Assembly: GCA_033675265.1 (NCBI GenBank)
Contig: JAUJYZ010001432.1
Span: 310,001-374,000 of the forward strand
Source of the DNA: Actinostola sp. cb2023
Taxonomy: Eukaryota; Cnidaria; Anthozoa; Actiniaria; Actinostolidae
Direction of reading: 5' to 3'
Length of the DNA: 64,000 nucleotides
Under the pieces are notes generated by a model. It saw only the letters and a program-made list of their open reading frames with translations, made no database searches and was not told the origin of the DNA. The translations under genes and the position numbers were made by a program. Position 1 is the stretch's first letter. Each line of letters starts with the position of its first letter. Of this stretch, positions 12,830 through 24,278 are shown one piece after another.

Positions 12830-14104
12830 TAACCTCAACAAATATTCACTTGTTGGTCACACATTTTAAGTGTAAGCACAGTGTATATCTGCAACAGATG
12901 AAACCGAACATTTTCAAGCACCTTGATGGCTTACCACTGCTGGTCATAATATTAGAAAAAATCATGCCTATCGATAATTGCAGTGAGACTTCGGTTAATG
13001 CATTTTTTTTTGACAACCTTTCTTTTGAACATCAATAATATTTTCTTCAATACCAACATATTCACAGGAATTGGTGTTTTTTTCACCTGTTTTCTTATCA
13101 TTTTAGAGGAATTTTGTAGCCTCTTTTTTAGTTGAAACTAGATGCTCTACTAGTGTGAAACTCGGGCTTCTTAATAAAGCTGTTTTGATAGATTTTAAAT
13201 GTGAAACCTAAAAGCTTATTTGTATCGTCATACAGAAGTAGTTTTAGCCTATTGCACAATTTAAAACAGAATTTCCACAGTGGATAATGCCAGCTCAGAA
13301 TGGGTCGGTGAAACGGCAAAACTGAATACAATTGAAAACATCCTTAGATTTTAGGGAACTATTTCAGAAAATAGTGCAGAAGACAGTGCTGATCACAATG
13401 AAATATAGACATCGCAGCATGACTAAACAGTGTTTGGTGACTCATTGCATGACTCAGTAGAGCATGCATGAGTAATTAGCATGTACATCAAGTGACATGT
13501 AGTAGATTTTGTCTTCTATTTTGGCGAGTATTGAAAGCTTAAATATAGCCAAAAACTAAAGTTCAAGAGTTTGACTTAGGTCGATGAAATGACTTGATGT
13601 TGCATGATGTCGCTCATATGTGATGGTGAACTTGAAGTACTTGTATTTTTACATCGCTAGTCGTAAGCTTAAATGGAAGGATACAAACAGTGAATACAAT
13701 TTCTTTGACCATCATTTCACCTCGTGTGATGGTTCCAACATGTTTTCTTCTTCATACACAACCTTAGGTGATTTCATCAATTGAATTATGGCAAGCACTT
13801 TGCTTCATTTGTAATCACTCGGCAATCTCATTCGGCTACTTTTCGTATATATCTGAGCTTTCGATGTATCTTAGCGGCCAGCATAGAGCGCATACGCATA
13901 GAATTCAGGTAAAACGACTATGACGACAACTAAGAAGAAGAAGAACATCCTTTATTTTTAAACCCGGGCTCCTTCCACAGAAAGCCCGCCCAGGTAATCA
14001 GGAATCACAAAACCTACATAGCACATTGTGCATGTGCGAGACAAACAAATTTTATAAAACCCCACACTTTCGTTAAACACACTAGCTTTGATAATATTAC
14101 TTTG

Positions 14105-16545
14105 CCCTATAATCTGACGGTTGTGCACAGAATAAGTGGTCATGCATAGTGTTTTGGCTTTGACATTGTCCCACTTTTGTGGGAGGACCACTGTTTTTCA
14201 ACTACATATATCAAACAGAAACGTCAGTAATAGAGACGGTTTTGGGAATAGAAATGGAATAGAACTGAGCATGGCTTTAGGAGTCAAATACACAGGTCAC
14301 ACAGCACTTGGACACCTGTGGCACATCGGGCTAAAATGTGTCATCATCGAAGTAGAGTGGGACATAAATGGGAAAAGGCTTGGAACCGCTGATCAAAAGA
14401 TATGAGGCTCAAAAGTTTACAATGTTACCTCTAGTGAGTGAGTAGCAAGTTACAAAGGGGCAATGATTGAGTTTGGAAATATGTTTCCATATGTTTCACT
14501 TCTTCCTTTGGCACTTTGTAGTCTATTTTTTGTAGAAAAGGAACAACATTCAATGTATGCAAAGGAAATTGGTGATCCCAAATATTTTGTTTGTACTCTA
14601 CTGTAGTACTTGAAACCAATGTTTGTGCCCTTTTTAAATACATTGAATCTACAAAACGTGTGCTATCACTTTACCTTGGGTCCCTACTGTTTTTGCAGTA
14701 CCAAGCAAATGTATGAGGCCTGGATTTGCTCTTCTGTGTATCCCTTGAACAGAAGTGCATGATTGGAGGCTGCTGAGCTTTCTCTTTCCCTGTCAGAAAT
14801 CTTCCCATATTGCTTGCTATGCTTGAGGAACATGTAATGGGAGAGGACACGTTGTGCCTGATGATTTGAGATGGGATTCGTTCCCAGGCTCCCCAGTTGT
14901 TGGTTAGGGGGAGTACTGGACCACTTGCAGTGCATGATTATTCCGAATACGCATTTGGAGTGATTTTACATCCATGGTGAAGAAAAGGTGTTGACCAGTT
15001 CCAGAGTAGTTGATTCTGGAGGTGCAGACAATGTTCAGGGTGCGTTTTGCATCCTTTACATACATATAAATACAGGTACATATAGTCATGATTTTGCCAA
15101 GATATAAGAATGGGCCCACTTGTCAAAATCATGCCTATATGTACCTATATGTATGTAAAGGACACGAAACGCACCCTGGGCATCGTCTGCCCCTCCAGAA
15201 TCAACTACTCTGCAACTGGCCACCACCTTTTCTTCACCATAGATGTCAAAACACTCCAAATGCGTATTCGGAATAATCATGCACTGCAGATGGTCTAGTA
15301 CTCCCCTAACCAACAACTGGGGAGCTTGGGAACGACTCCCATCTCAAATCATCAGACGCAAGGTGTCCTCTCATTACATGTTCCTCAAGCATAGCAAGCA
15401 ACATGGGAAGATTTCTAACAGGGAAAGAGAAAGCTCAGCAGCCTCCAATCATGCACTTTTGTTCAAGGGATACACAGAAGAACAAATCCAGGCCTCGTAC
15501 ATTTGCTTGGTACTGCAAAAACAGTAGGGACCCAAGGTAAAGTGATAGCGCACGTTTTGTAGATTCAATGTATTTAAAAAGGGCACAAACATTGGTTTCA
15601 AGTACTACAGTAGAATACAAACAAAATATTTGGGATCACCAATTTCCTTTGCATACTTTCAATTTTTAAAACAATGTTCATCCTTTTCTACAAAAAACAT
15701 AGACTACAAAGTACTTAAAGTGCCTATGAAACGAAAAAACAGACCCCGGTTTTATTTGCTACTACGAAAGTTTACTATTTGCTTGTTTACATGGTGTTAA
15801 TAAAAAGTGAATTAAGCTACGTGAACATTTTTTATTTCGAGCACGAAGTTGGACATTTTGGGTTTCAAAGTGCGACAATTCCCGCTCGGTCAAACTATAG
15901 AAATGTGATGTCATAAGTTGTGCAAACAAAGGCATACACAACTTATGACGTCACCGAGCCATTGTCAAGAGCCCAGTCTCTTGTCGCACATTTTGGTTGA
16001 AAATGATAATTTTCGAACCGCGAAAAGAAAATGTTCACACTCTCAAAGTCGACGTTTAAATACAGCAAATGTTCAGAGAAAGACCAAACAACAATAAAGT
16101 ACAATAAAACAAGGATCAACATTTTCGTTTCATAGGCACTTTAAGGAAGAAGTGAAACATGGAAACATATTTCAAAACTCAATCATTGCTCCTTTTTATC
16201 TCGCTACTCACTCACTTGAGGTACCATTGTGAACTTTTAAGCCTCATATCTTTTGATCAGCGGTTCCAACCCTTTTCCTGTTTATGTCCCACTCGTTTCA
16301 ATGAGGATGTGTTTTAGCCCAATAAGCTGCAGGTGTCCAAGTGCCGTGTGACCTGTGTCTTCCACTCCTAAAGCCATGCACAGTTCTGTTCCATTTCCAA
16401 AACTATCTCTATTACTGACGTTTCTATTTGGTATATGTAGTTGAAAAATGGTGGTCCTCCGACAAAAGTGGGACAATGTCAAAGCCAAAACACTATGCAT
16501 GACCACTCCTTATATACATAATCGATTAGGGCAAATGAGATGTAT
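14105..16545. repeat. ~2 kb near-palindrome, arms ~1 kb (copy 2)
   Basis: Same structure as 5,930-7,995: left arm to about 15,092, loop near 15,093-15,122, then the right arm, here interrupted by the TTAA-flanked element at 15,715-16,144. Both copies share the palindrome, so it formed before the segmental duplication. The arms have stayed highly similar to each other in both copies, which suggests youth, gene conversion between arms, or constraint on pairing. Confidence 0.85.
15715..16144. mobile_element. TTAA-flanked inverted-repeat element, 430 bp
   Basis: It begins TTAAAGTGCCTATGAAACG and ends with the reverse complement CGTTTCATAGGCACTTTAA. It is inserted in the right arm of the palindrome; copy 1 and both left arms show an uninterrupted sequence (near 7,545 and 6,340). 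A perfect CRE-type TGACGTCA lies at 15,946-15,953 within a small internal inverted repeat, opposite an imperfect partner at 15,907. Non-coding. Confidence 0.85.
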
Positions 16546-16666
16546 TTTGAAAAGACTACAGTAGAATACAAACAAATTATTTAGGATCATCATTGAATGG
16601 ATTGGAAAAAAAACACAGAGTTCAAAAGGTAGAAGTTCGCCTGATGAATATGAAAATCATATATCG

Positions 16667-17093
16667 TAAAGTTCCGGAAGTAACGACCCCCTGCAAGTAA
16701 CCACGAAAGTAACAGTACAAATTGATGCTTGCTAACAAATCCCGAAAGTAATGACCCCCCGAAAGTAGCGATACCCGGATGATTACATTAGATGACGAAC
16801 CGCACTAGCAAACAGCACGTAAAGAGCTAGAACATTTACTGCTATACTGATAAGCAAATGTAACAAAAGGAATAGTCATAATGAAATACGTTCTAGATCG
16901 GCCTTTGAATAATTGTTGTTTGCTAAAATACCGTACACGATGTTGTTTAAAGTAGACGGTATGGCTGCTAAAAGTTAACGATTTTAGCACCCCGAAAGTA
17001 GCGACCCCACCCGAAAGTAGCGACCCCCGAAAGTAACAGTTACCTAAGGTTGCTAAATCCGAAAGTACTCGCCTCGCTACTTTCGGAACTTTA
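16667..17093. mobile_element. TA-flanked element with GAAAGTAGCGACC subterminal repeats
   Basis: The inverted ends AAAGTTCCGGAAGTAACGA and GCTACTTTCGGAACTTT are flanked by TA. Near both ends are clustered copies of CCGAAAGTAGCGACCCC. The paralogous uninterrupted site is visible at about 8,112-8,130 (AAATCGTATATTGTTGAATC). TA target and subterminal repeats suggest a Tc1/mariner-type non-autonomous element. No transposase frame. Confidence 0.75.
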
Positions 17094-17138
17094 TGATAGT
17101 TATTGTTGAATCATTTAGAACGTGAAATTAAGGCAATT

Positions 17139-18243
17139 GTTGCTGCGAAGCCGTAAAGCGAGCAGCAACACTAATCTTGACGGTTTCCCTGTGTTTATGT
17201 TGGGATCCCTGTGTGCTAGATGCCAGCAAAAATCTCGATTTGTGTTTGTCCTGCCGGATTTTTCGGAACGTGGTCGGATCAACTTCGACAATGCTCGGAC
17301 AGCAGTATACAGCATGCAGTACATGTGTCCAGCGGGGTTCATCATAAATTGATTACGTATATTGTACGTTCAAAGCACCTTGTACATGTAGACGATTAGT
17401 TCGTTGTTGTTTTGACCGAGGTATTTGCAGTGTAATTATGTCAAAGTCAAACTTATTTATTGCTGGAAGCATTCATCAAGGCTACGAACGCTTTTTAATA
17501 GTGACATTTCACGGGGAAAACAATGTTCTTTTATGAGTTTTTCAGCCGCCTATGATTTGCTCAGAATTTACCAATCGAACAATGGACCGGTAGATCAGAT
17601 GCTTGTCGAAGGAGATCGACTTTATCTGGATGCTCTTCGAAGTAGATCCATCCCTGACACAGAGGTGTTGTCCCTAAACTATCTGCCCATTATGGCATAT
17701 TGGTCTTTGGAGACTAACAGTAATTATTATTTGCCTATTACGGCACAAACACATACTTTGTGTTGTGATGATTCGCTTTTGGGCTGAATCACAAACAATT
17801 CTGTAACTGCAGAAGAACTTACCATTGCATATTTACTACAGGTTAACGCAGAATTGATTATCTCATATGATGGACACAATAACAAAATGCTAGATACATG
17901 TACCTAAACGCATGAACTGACACCATACATTGTTTGTTTATACTGTTATTGTTATTGTTATTGTTATTGCATTTTGTTCTTCCAAGAACGGTGTGCAGAA
18001 TTATGCATTATTATCAATACATTTCAGCAATAGACCATTAGTGGTCTCTTGAGACTTGAGTTGAGTTAAAAAATATATGTTGCGTTCAACTGATGATTGC
18101 ATTATTTTGCTATTAGTGATAGCCAACAAAATGTTAACTGACAACATATGCCATTATAATGATGCACTACTAGTGGTGTAATAGGTCACATATTGCTCAT
18201 CACATACTTCTCGCAGCACTTCGCTTGCTGAAGCAATGACTAG
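17139..18243 (+). mobile_element. ~1.1 kb insertion carrying a possible protease-domain fragment
   Basis: Copy 1 reads straight through at about 8,150-8,155, so this block is an insertion. A short GCAAT repeat flanks it. Its left end can fold (GTTGCTGC with GCAGCAAC). It holds two short frames and a TATTGT microsatellite at about 17,940-17,970. The class is undetermined; it may be a fragment of a larger transposon. Confidence 0.5.
17425..17787 (+). pseudogene. Fragment resembling an OTU-like cysteine protease domain
   Basis: A 120-residue frame. Residues about 30-70 read GKQCSFMSFSAAYDLL followed ~10 residues later by VDQMLVEGDRLYLDAL. This resembles the QC-x-x-x-S catalytic-cysteine segment and a following GD-x-LY segment that I associate with OTU-like protease domains of large transposon polyproteins. 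The resemblance is from memory, with no search. No matching C-terminal half is visible. It lies in an insertion absent from the paralogous segment, so it is probably a transposon remnant rather than a host gene. The start is uncertain. Confidence 0.3.
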
Positions 18244-18779
18244 TATTAAAACTAAATACTACTAAATGAGCCAAGAAGAAGTGGTTTTATCCAATTATTG
18301 CACAATCTACTTTTGTAATGTTATAGTCGCAGAATTCCCTTGCAAACGTTTTAGTTTAGATTCTCAGTTTAGCTGCACTAGGGCTCAGTCCTCTCTGTTC
18401 AATCAATAGGAGAGCAGGTTGAATTATTACATGTACTTAGCATTGAGCAAGAGACATGTGTGAGTAGCTGTTTTTGATGATGCGAGGAAAGCGACTTCCC
18501 ATGTTAGTGGTCGGTGTGAATAATACATCACAAATGTGATCTGGTTTGGCAGAAAACTCGAATAGCTTGTTTACGCAGTCGTTGAAGTACCATCATTACC
18601 TACAACAAACGAAAAGGCAAAGGAAATGTTATCAGAAATCATCAGCAATCATCACCAGTTCCATCTGCACTACACTGCGAAGAGTAAACAAAATACATCG
18701 GTTCAATTTGTAAGTTTAGTTATATGTTTGGGATTTTTACAATCAGACCCCTCAGTTATCATATGAGACTGAATGTGGC

Positions 18780-18965
18780 ATACAGTTTGAATAGAAAGTC
18801 AAAGCAAGAAGATCTGTGTTAAGACTCATGATATTTGGATATCAAAGCTATAATACAGTAATTATTTTCTGCAGCAGTAGTTACTGTACTGTAGCCAAAA
18901 TATCCAATTTTCATGTTGCCTAACACACATGTTTTTGTTTTGACTTTTTTAATATAAGACAAACT
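18780..18965. mobile_element. ~180 bp hairpin element, family member 2
   Basis: Inverted repeat around a CTGCAGCAGTAGTTACTGTA-like centre near 18,870, with outer ends GTTTGAATAGAAAGTC and complement. Same family as 8,355-8,535. Confidence 0.7.
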
Positions 18966-19257
18966 AATAATGAACTTGTGAGCTAGTATTGCCACATTTA
19001 CTTTTAACAAATCTCTTTTCCAAGTTCAAGAATGACAACAGATCCAAATAAGAGTCTAAAATCTCTCTAGGCCAAATGCTAGGAATGCTGTAAAATAAAA
19101 TGAAACTTGATTTCAATACGAATTTCAGATAGCAAAGTACATGCTAATGTCTCTGAATCTTGAAATTTATATTGGATTCCGTCTCAAGAATGCATAACAT
19201 TTATATTGAAAAAAACACAACAACATTCATTTCACTTCAACATACATTATTTACAGG

Positions 19258-19436
19258 TTAACGCACTTGAGCGAGTGGGTTATCGGGATTTACCTGCATG
19301 AATTCACTAACAATGAATGAGAAATTTAAATATTGCAGGAGATGTAGCTGAGTGTAGTATGAGAACATTTCTCGTTCATTGTTAGTGAACGAGTGAAGGT
19401 AAAATCCCGACAACTCACGAGCAAAGAGGGCATTAA
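19258..19436. mobile_element. TTAA-flanked inverted-repeat element, 179 bp
   Basis: TTAA at 19,258 and 19,433 bounds ends TTAACGCACTTGAGCGAG and its imperfect complement, with strong arms GGGATTTACC/GGTAAAATCCC and CACTAACAATGAATGAGAAA/TTTCTCGTTCATTGTTAGTG. The related copy at 26,230-26,250 lacks it. Confidence 0.7.
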
Positions 19437-19504
19437 CATTTTTATTATTCAATTTCAATACATTGTGGAGGCAAGCTAATACAAAGTAATACTAATACAG
19501 TGGA

Positions 19505-19555
19505 GTAAAAGCCGTGGTGTAAAGAATTTACACCACAGCTTTTACACCACAATAA
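19505..19555. repeat. Small palindrome
   Basis: GTGGTGTAAAGAATTTACACCAC is a near-perfect hairpin, followed by a further half repeat CTTTTACACCAC. Function unknown; it may be the end of a small element. Confidence 0.45.
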
Positions 19556-19984
19556 TGACGTTGCCACGGTTGTCACATCATAACCACATCCAGAAGATCG
19601 GAATTTGTACAATGTATGAAAATTGAATAATAATCTCTAATAGTCAACCTCTGACTCTCTATGCTGTTGCATCATGTAAATAATTTTTGCCATTCATAAT
19701 GGATAATTATTGAATTTAATTGAGCATTAAGTTTGTCGGAAGTAGATCCAAGATAACACTCAGTATTGTACACTTTTGGGCTATCTAATTTATCAATTTA
19801 TTGTCATATGTCGAAATATGAGTAACCAATTACTCATGCCCAGGCCTTTGGCCGACACGAGTTGAGAAATGCAGGCCAATACCTTTCTTGCATTAATTTC
19901 ACCTTGTACATGTAAAAACAGTATGTTCAAAGCTGGATGTGGTAATACTAGCTCATAGGTTAATTATTAGTCTCATAATAGAAA

Positions 19985-20145
19985 AGTAAAAGCAAGAAGA
20001 TTTGTGTTCAGTATCATGATTTTTTTGCCATTGCGGCTACAATCCAGTGATTATTTTCTGCAGGAATGGTTACTATATTGTTGCCAAAATATGCAAATAT
20101 TATGATGTTTTACACAATACTCTTGTTTTGACTTTTCTAATATGA
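19985..20145. mobile_element. ~160 bp hairpin element, family member 3
   Basis: Same family as 8,355-8,535 but more decayed: GCGGCTACAATCCAGTGATT and its mirror around 20,055-20,085. Confidence 0.6.
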
Positions 20146-20333
20146 GACTAATAATTTACCTATGAGCTAGTATTACCACATCCAGCTTTGAACATATCTA
20201 TTTTTACATGTACAAGGTGAAACTAGATGCTCGGAGAAGCGTTTACTCGGGCTGCTTTATCGATGATCATTAATTAGTAAGTGAGGTCAAACAATATTTC
20301 TTGCACCTAATAGTTATTTTTTCTGGTATTTAG

Positions 20334-20450
20334 GAATTATTCTTCGAAGTGTCGGTGTGTAGTGGTGGATATTTACCTAGCCGCGAGCGTTCGAGCAGGG
20401 AGGTAAATATCTACCACTACTCACCAACACTGAGGGGAATAATTGTTTTA
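20334..20450. mobile_element. Small inverted-repeat element
   Basis: The arm TGTAGTGGTGGATATTTACC pairs with GGTAAATATCTACCACTACT around a short CG-rich loop near 20,385-20,400; weaker outer pairing extends to AATTATTC/GAATAATT. Non-coding. Confidence 0.6.
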
Positions 20451-20577
20451 GTATATACCACACAAGTGAATAGATAGCCAGATATAAAAATATTATTTTC
20501 AAGAAGAAAAAGACACTCTTGCGAAACGCGACGCCATCTTGTGAATTATATGGCGCCTCTCACAATAACGCGCGTCA

Positions 20578-21437
20578 CAATCTCGTCCCCAGAGCCTGCG
20601 TTACTTTCGGCCAGCGACGAGAACGTAGGCTCTGGCATAATCCATTTTTTGGGAACAGGATTTCTTGTTCTTCCGGTTTTAGAGCGCATGCGCAAGTTAG
20701 CTGGGCAGTTGTTGTCGATTCAAATATTGTCGATTCAGTTTCAGTGGAATCCTTCGAAAGGTTTCATTAGGGAATAGAGTACGCTTTAAAAGCACTTGGT
20801 AAAGAAGATACAACAGTGAAAGAAGCGCAGTATCTGAAGTCTTTATTAAAAGCAGTGGTTTTACAGCAGAAGGATACGCGAACAGTTCTTCCTACGGGTT
20901 TATATTTACTCGTGTCTACTTTACATATCAGTTAATTATTTGAATCTATCATCTTCATCTTCTCTAGTTATTGTTGTCTCTCCTTCAAATGTATTTCTTT
21001 TGAATCTTTCGCCTTCGTAAGCACCTCGATTGGCACCGCCTTTCAGCTAGCCTAACGGAATATTAGATTTACGATCGACATATGTTCTTTGAATAACCAT
21101 CACTCTTCGACACTTCGAGATACACATAAGCTTAGATAAACTGGATTTTTCTCTGTGCTTAGATATTTTAATATTGCAGATCGAGGCGACATGTTGAAAA
21201 TAACATGTCAATGAAACCGTTGAAAAATGTTAATTTTTGTTTTGAACGGAAGTTGGGACACCGGGTTGTTTTGACAACTCAATTTTCATTGGATATATTT
21301 CATTTCCGGAATCTTGCGAGTGCGTAGTTTCTAAAATGGAATAGCCAATCAATCAAATTGTCTCAAAAATGGATTATGCCAGAGCCTACGTTCTTCGCCG
21401 CTGGTCGAAAGTAACGCAGGCTCTGGGGACGAGATTG
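20578..21437. mobile_element. Mutator-like non-autonomous element, long ends, 9 bp target duplication
   Basis: The inverted ends are ~70 bp long (about 20,578-20,650 and 21,366-21,437), starting CAATCTCGTCCCCAGAGCC. A perfect 9 bp direct repeat CGCGCGTCA flanks the element (20,569-20,577 and 21,438-21,446). Long ends with a 9 bp duplication fit the Mutator superfamily. An NRF-1-like GCGCATGCGC lies near 20,686. The left end translates to a peptide with NLVPRA, a signature I associate with anthozoan repeats. The left breakpoint of the 5.78 kb duplication (20,990) falls inside this element. Confidence 0.85.
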
Positions 21438-22089
21438 CGCGCGTCAATGTGGACAGTCTTCTTCTGACCATAATAAGAATGCTCTATTTTTTTTTTTATT
21501 TTTTTATTTTCAAGATTCGCCCATAAGGCAGGTGTTGTACAATAGGACACGAAGTCCCCTTTAAAATACAAATACACCACGTCCCACCCAATAAGAAGAT
21601 TACCCAGTATAACCGACCCCTGATGAATTCCCAATATGAAAAAAATAATTAAAATTTAAAAATAATATAAAAAATATAAACCTATGAGCTACAGTTTGTT
21701 GAAGGTAATGATGGTACATCAACAACTACGTAAACAAGCTATTCGAGTTTAACTTTTGTACTCTATGCAACAGAGTCTCGCCAAATTATTTTACTGTGTT
21801 AAACAAATAATTAGCATCAATTGATTGTCAATAGTGCACACTAGATATTGAAGAAATAGAAAACACGCGCCTGTTATGTGCAGTTCAGGGCACTAGTAAT
21901 GAGCTGCAGGTATAGAGCACAAGGGGAATGATCAGAACCGAGTGTTCTGGTCGACTGCACATAGCACAGCAGACAAGTTTTATATTTCTTTTATAATAAA
22001 AAAAATCATAATCATAACAATAATAATAATAAACTCTTTATTTCACGAGCACTAAATAGGCAGAAGGCTAATTAATAAACTTGTGGCCC

Positions 22090-22437
22090 TCAGCTAAAAA
22101 AAATACAATCACGAATACCAGCAGCAATACAACCCACTGTTAAAATGAATGACATGTAGTGTTCTGATGTCAATGATTCAAAAGCTCTTTCTAGGACCAT
22201 ACAGTAATGATATCCCTCGATTGTAGTCTTGCCATGTGCATTACCAGTGTAGCTTTCACTGTATTCAAGCTGGCAATTTTCCTCTAATACTGTAAGCATT
22301 GTTGGCAATTCTGTTAGCATCAAAAATGACTGCCTGGCTAATTGTGACAAACTAGAAGATAGTTGATTCCCAATATTCATTATTTGTATCAAGTCATCAG
22401 GCCCGCTTATGTTAAGGGAGGCTCTTGTAGGCTGGTA
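22090..22437 (-). pseudogene. Transposon-type cysteine-protease-like domain fragment, copy 1
   Basis: A minus-strand frame opens after TGA at 22,438 and runs to a stop at 22,090. From residue 1 of the internal Met onward it reads MIQIMNIGNQLSSSLSQL and continues with a regular, protein-like sequence (LTELPTMLTVLEEN, TIEGYHYCMVLERAFESL, FILTVGCIA). I associate this pattern with a family of OTU-like protease domains in transposon polyproteins, from memory only. The catalytic cysteine segment that should precede it is missing, and the end is cut short at IRDCIFFS. It is a fragment, not an intact gene. The copy at 27,863-28,210 is the same piece duplicated. Confidence 0.35.
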
Positions 22438-22889
22438 TCAGGTCTTTATTCAAGCTCTGGCTGGCTAGGACTAATTACAAGTTGAGGTGCGGTCACCTTT
22501 ATAGTGATGCTCACTAACTGTCTATCATTATATCAATGTCAGTTTGATCTAGGTTCGTGATTGGCTATATACTATGTGGTTCTAGATTACAATTATCAAA
22601 TACGCATTTGGATCGTACAAGTAATCTAAAGATTCTATATAGTTAACTTCTGAAACACTGCAACAAAGTTACACTGTTGGATAGTGAAAATTATAAGTTA
22701 TCTGATTATGTCAAAACATTGTAAGTGGAAAATAGGAATAAGAAGTTCAGACGAAGTATAGTGTCTTGGGGTGTGGTAGATAATTGTGTGTGGATCGATA
22801 CCAAAATAGGAGGAGACTAAATGATAAGAAAATAAGAAATTGCATGATCTAGAATACAATCTGGTTCTAGAGATAATGGAACTAAAGTC

Positions 22890-23580
22890 TTAAGGTACCA
22901 GGGGACCTTCGTGACACTGTTCACTGAAAGCCGCGTAGCGCGCTAACCACTCGTCCATCATGTATAAAAGTATACATTTTCTTAAAGCTGAATAAATGCA
23001 GATTCTAAATATGTTGGAGATGATTTCCTATTTTGTAAATATTTTTTGTTATTGCACATTTTAGAAAATTCGACCGGCCTTGTTCAAAGATAATTTTGCA
23101 CGCGGGAATTCAATCGATTTTTAAACGGAAATTGCCATTGTAATGAGCACACGTTTTAAAAAATCGTGTCTCCGATTTCCGATAAACGCTTTTGTTGAGG
23201 AGATATTTGCTGTCAAAGTTCATTAATATGTTTTTAAGCGATTTACACATAAATCATCAAATAACTTTTAAACGAGGCAACGTATCCAAAATCGGAGACA
23301 CGGTTTATTAGAACAAAGTTTACTCATTACAATGGCACTTTCCGTTTAGAAATCGATTGAATTCCCGCGTGCAAAATTCTGTTTGAACAAGGCCGGTCGA
23401 ATTTTCTAAAATGTGCAATAACAAAAAATATTTACAAAATAGGAAATCATCTCCAGCATATTTAGAATCTGCATTTATTCAGCTTTAAGAAAATGTATAC
23501 TTTTATACATGTTGGACGAGTGGTTAGTGTGCTACGCGGCTTTCAGTGAACAGTGTCACGAAGGTCCCCTGGTACCTTAA
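22890..23580. mobile_element. TTAA-flanked foldback element, arms ~330 bp, copy 1
   Basis: TTAA at 22,890 and 23,577 bounds ends TTAAGGTACCAGGGGACC and GGTCCCCTGGTACCTTAA. The arms pair almost along their entire length, meeting near 23,210-23,260. Near each end is GGACGAGTGGTTAG, similar to a tRNA A box (TGGCNNAGTGG), but no B box is convincing. A non-coding foldback element; the full copy recurs in unit 2 at 28,664-29,354. Confidence 0.85.
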
Positions 23581-24278
23581 TGGTATTGACTTAGCTTATC
23601 TAGAAGTGTTTTGAGAATATACAGCAATTAATAGTATCGGTAAAATCAGTGATTCTGTTGTGTAACACTTATTCATTTCATATTATAGCCTCAAAGCACA
23701 TAAACTCATTGCAACACATTGTTGTCCAGCATTTTGTCCAAAAACAGCAACATTCCCTTGACTATATGGCGCTTTTATTGTTTTAATCAACATAATGTAC
23801 TATATCAGGACCAGGGGTTTTCTCTATATCAGTACAAAGCTTGTACTAACTTGGTACAATTACCTCTATGAGCTAGACTCTTGTACAGACTTAGTGGTAT
23901 AAAATTATATGAAAACGGTTGCAAATATTTATTGAGGCCCTTGAACTTTCCATGTGTATTTGTTGAACTTTCCATGTGTATTTGTAGTAGAATATATTTT
24001 GTAACAGACTTGATCAATGACCCTTTTCGTGCTTTACAAATTGGTTTTCTTCTCACTTTATTTACAAACCTGATACGAATTTTGTTCCTTTTCTTGCGAC
24101 TCGTTGTATATTTAATAAAACGATGAATTTTCTATGACTCTGGTGTGTTTTTACGTATACATAAATAATATATATAAAAAAAACAAATCTCTGTAGTTTT
24201 CTGCTTTTCTGGGAGAGACGTTTCAACTTTTTCACAGGTATTCTGCTTGGTTCACGTTCACGTCTAGAGCCATGACAT

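Larger units (their letters stand above)
10915..19880. repeat. Composite segmental repeat, copy 2
   Basis: Collinear with 3,205-10,400 but carrying extra blocks: 11,660-12,895 (including a TTAA-flanked element), 15,715-16,144, 16,667-17,093, 17,139-18,243 and 19,258-19,436. Each is absent at the corresponding point of copy 1 or of the copy at 25,300-26,270. This copy has been an insertion hot spot or is simply older. About 18,290-19,880 also matches 25,330-26,269, continued at 39,685-39,905. Confidence 0.7.

Noticed and set aside
20519..20777. Frames containing NLVPRACV as genes
   Set aside because: They are translations of the inverted end of the Mutator-like element; the mirror end gives the same peptide at 21,386-21,634.
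23510..23578. tRNA gene in the foldback end
   Set aside because: An A-box-like word is present but there is no B box and no acceptor-stem or cloverleaf pairing.
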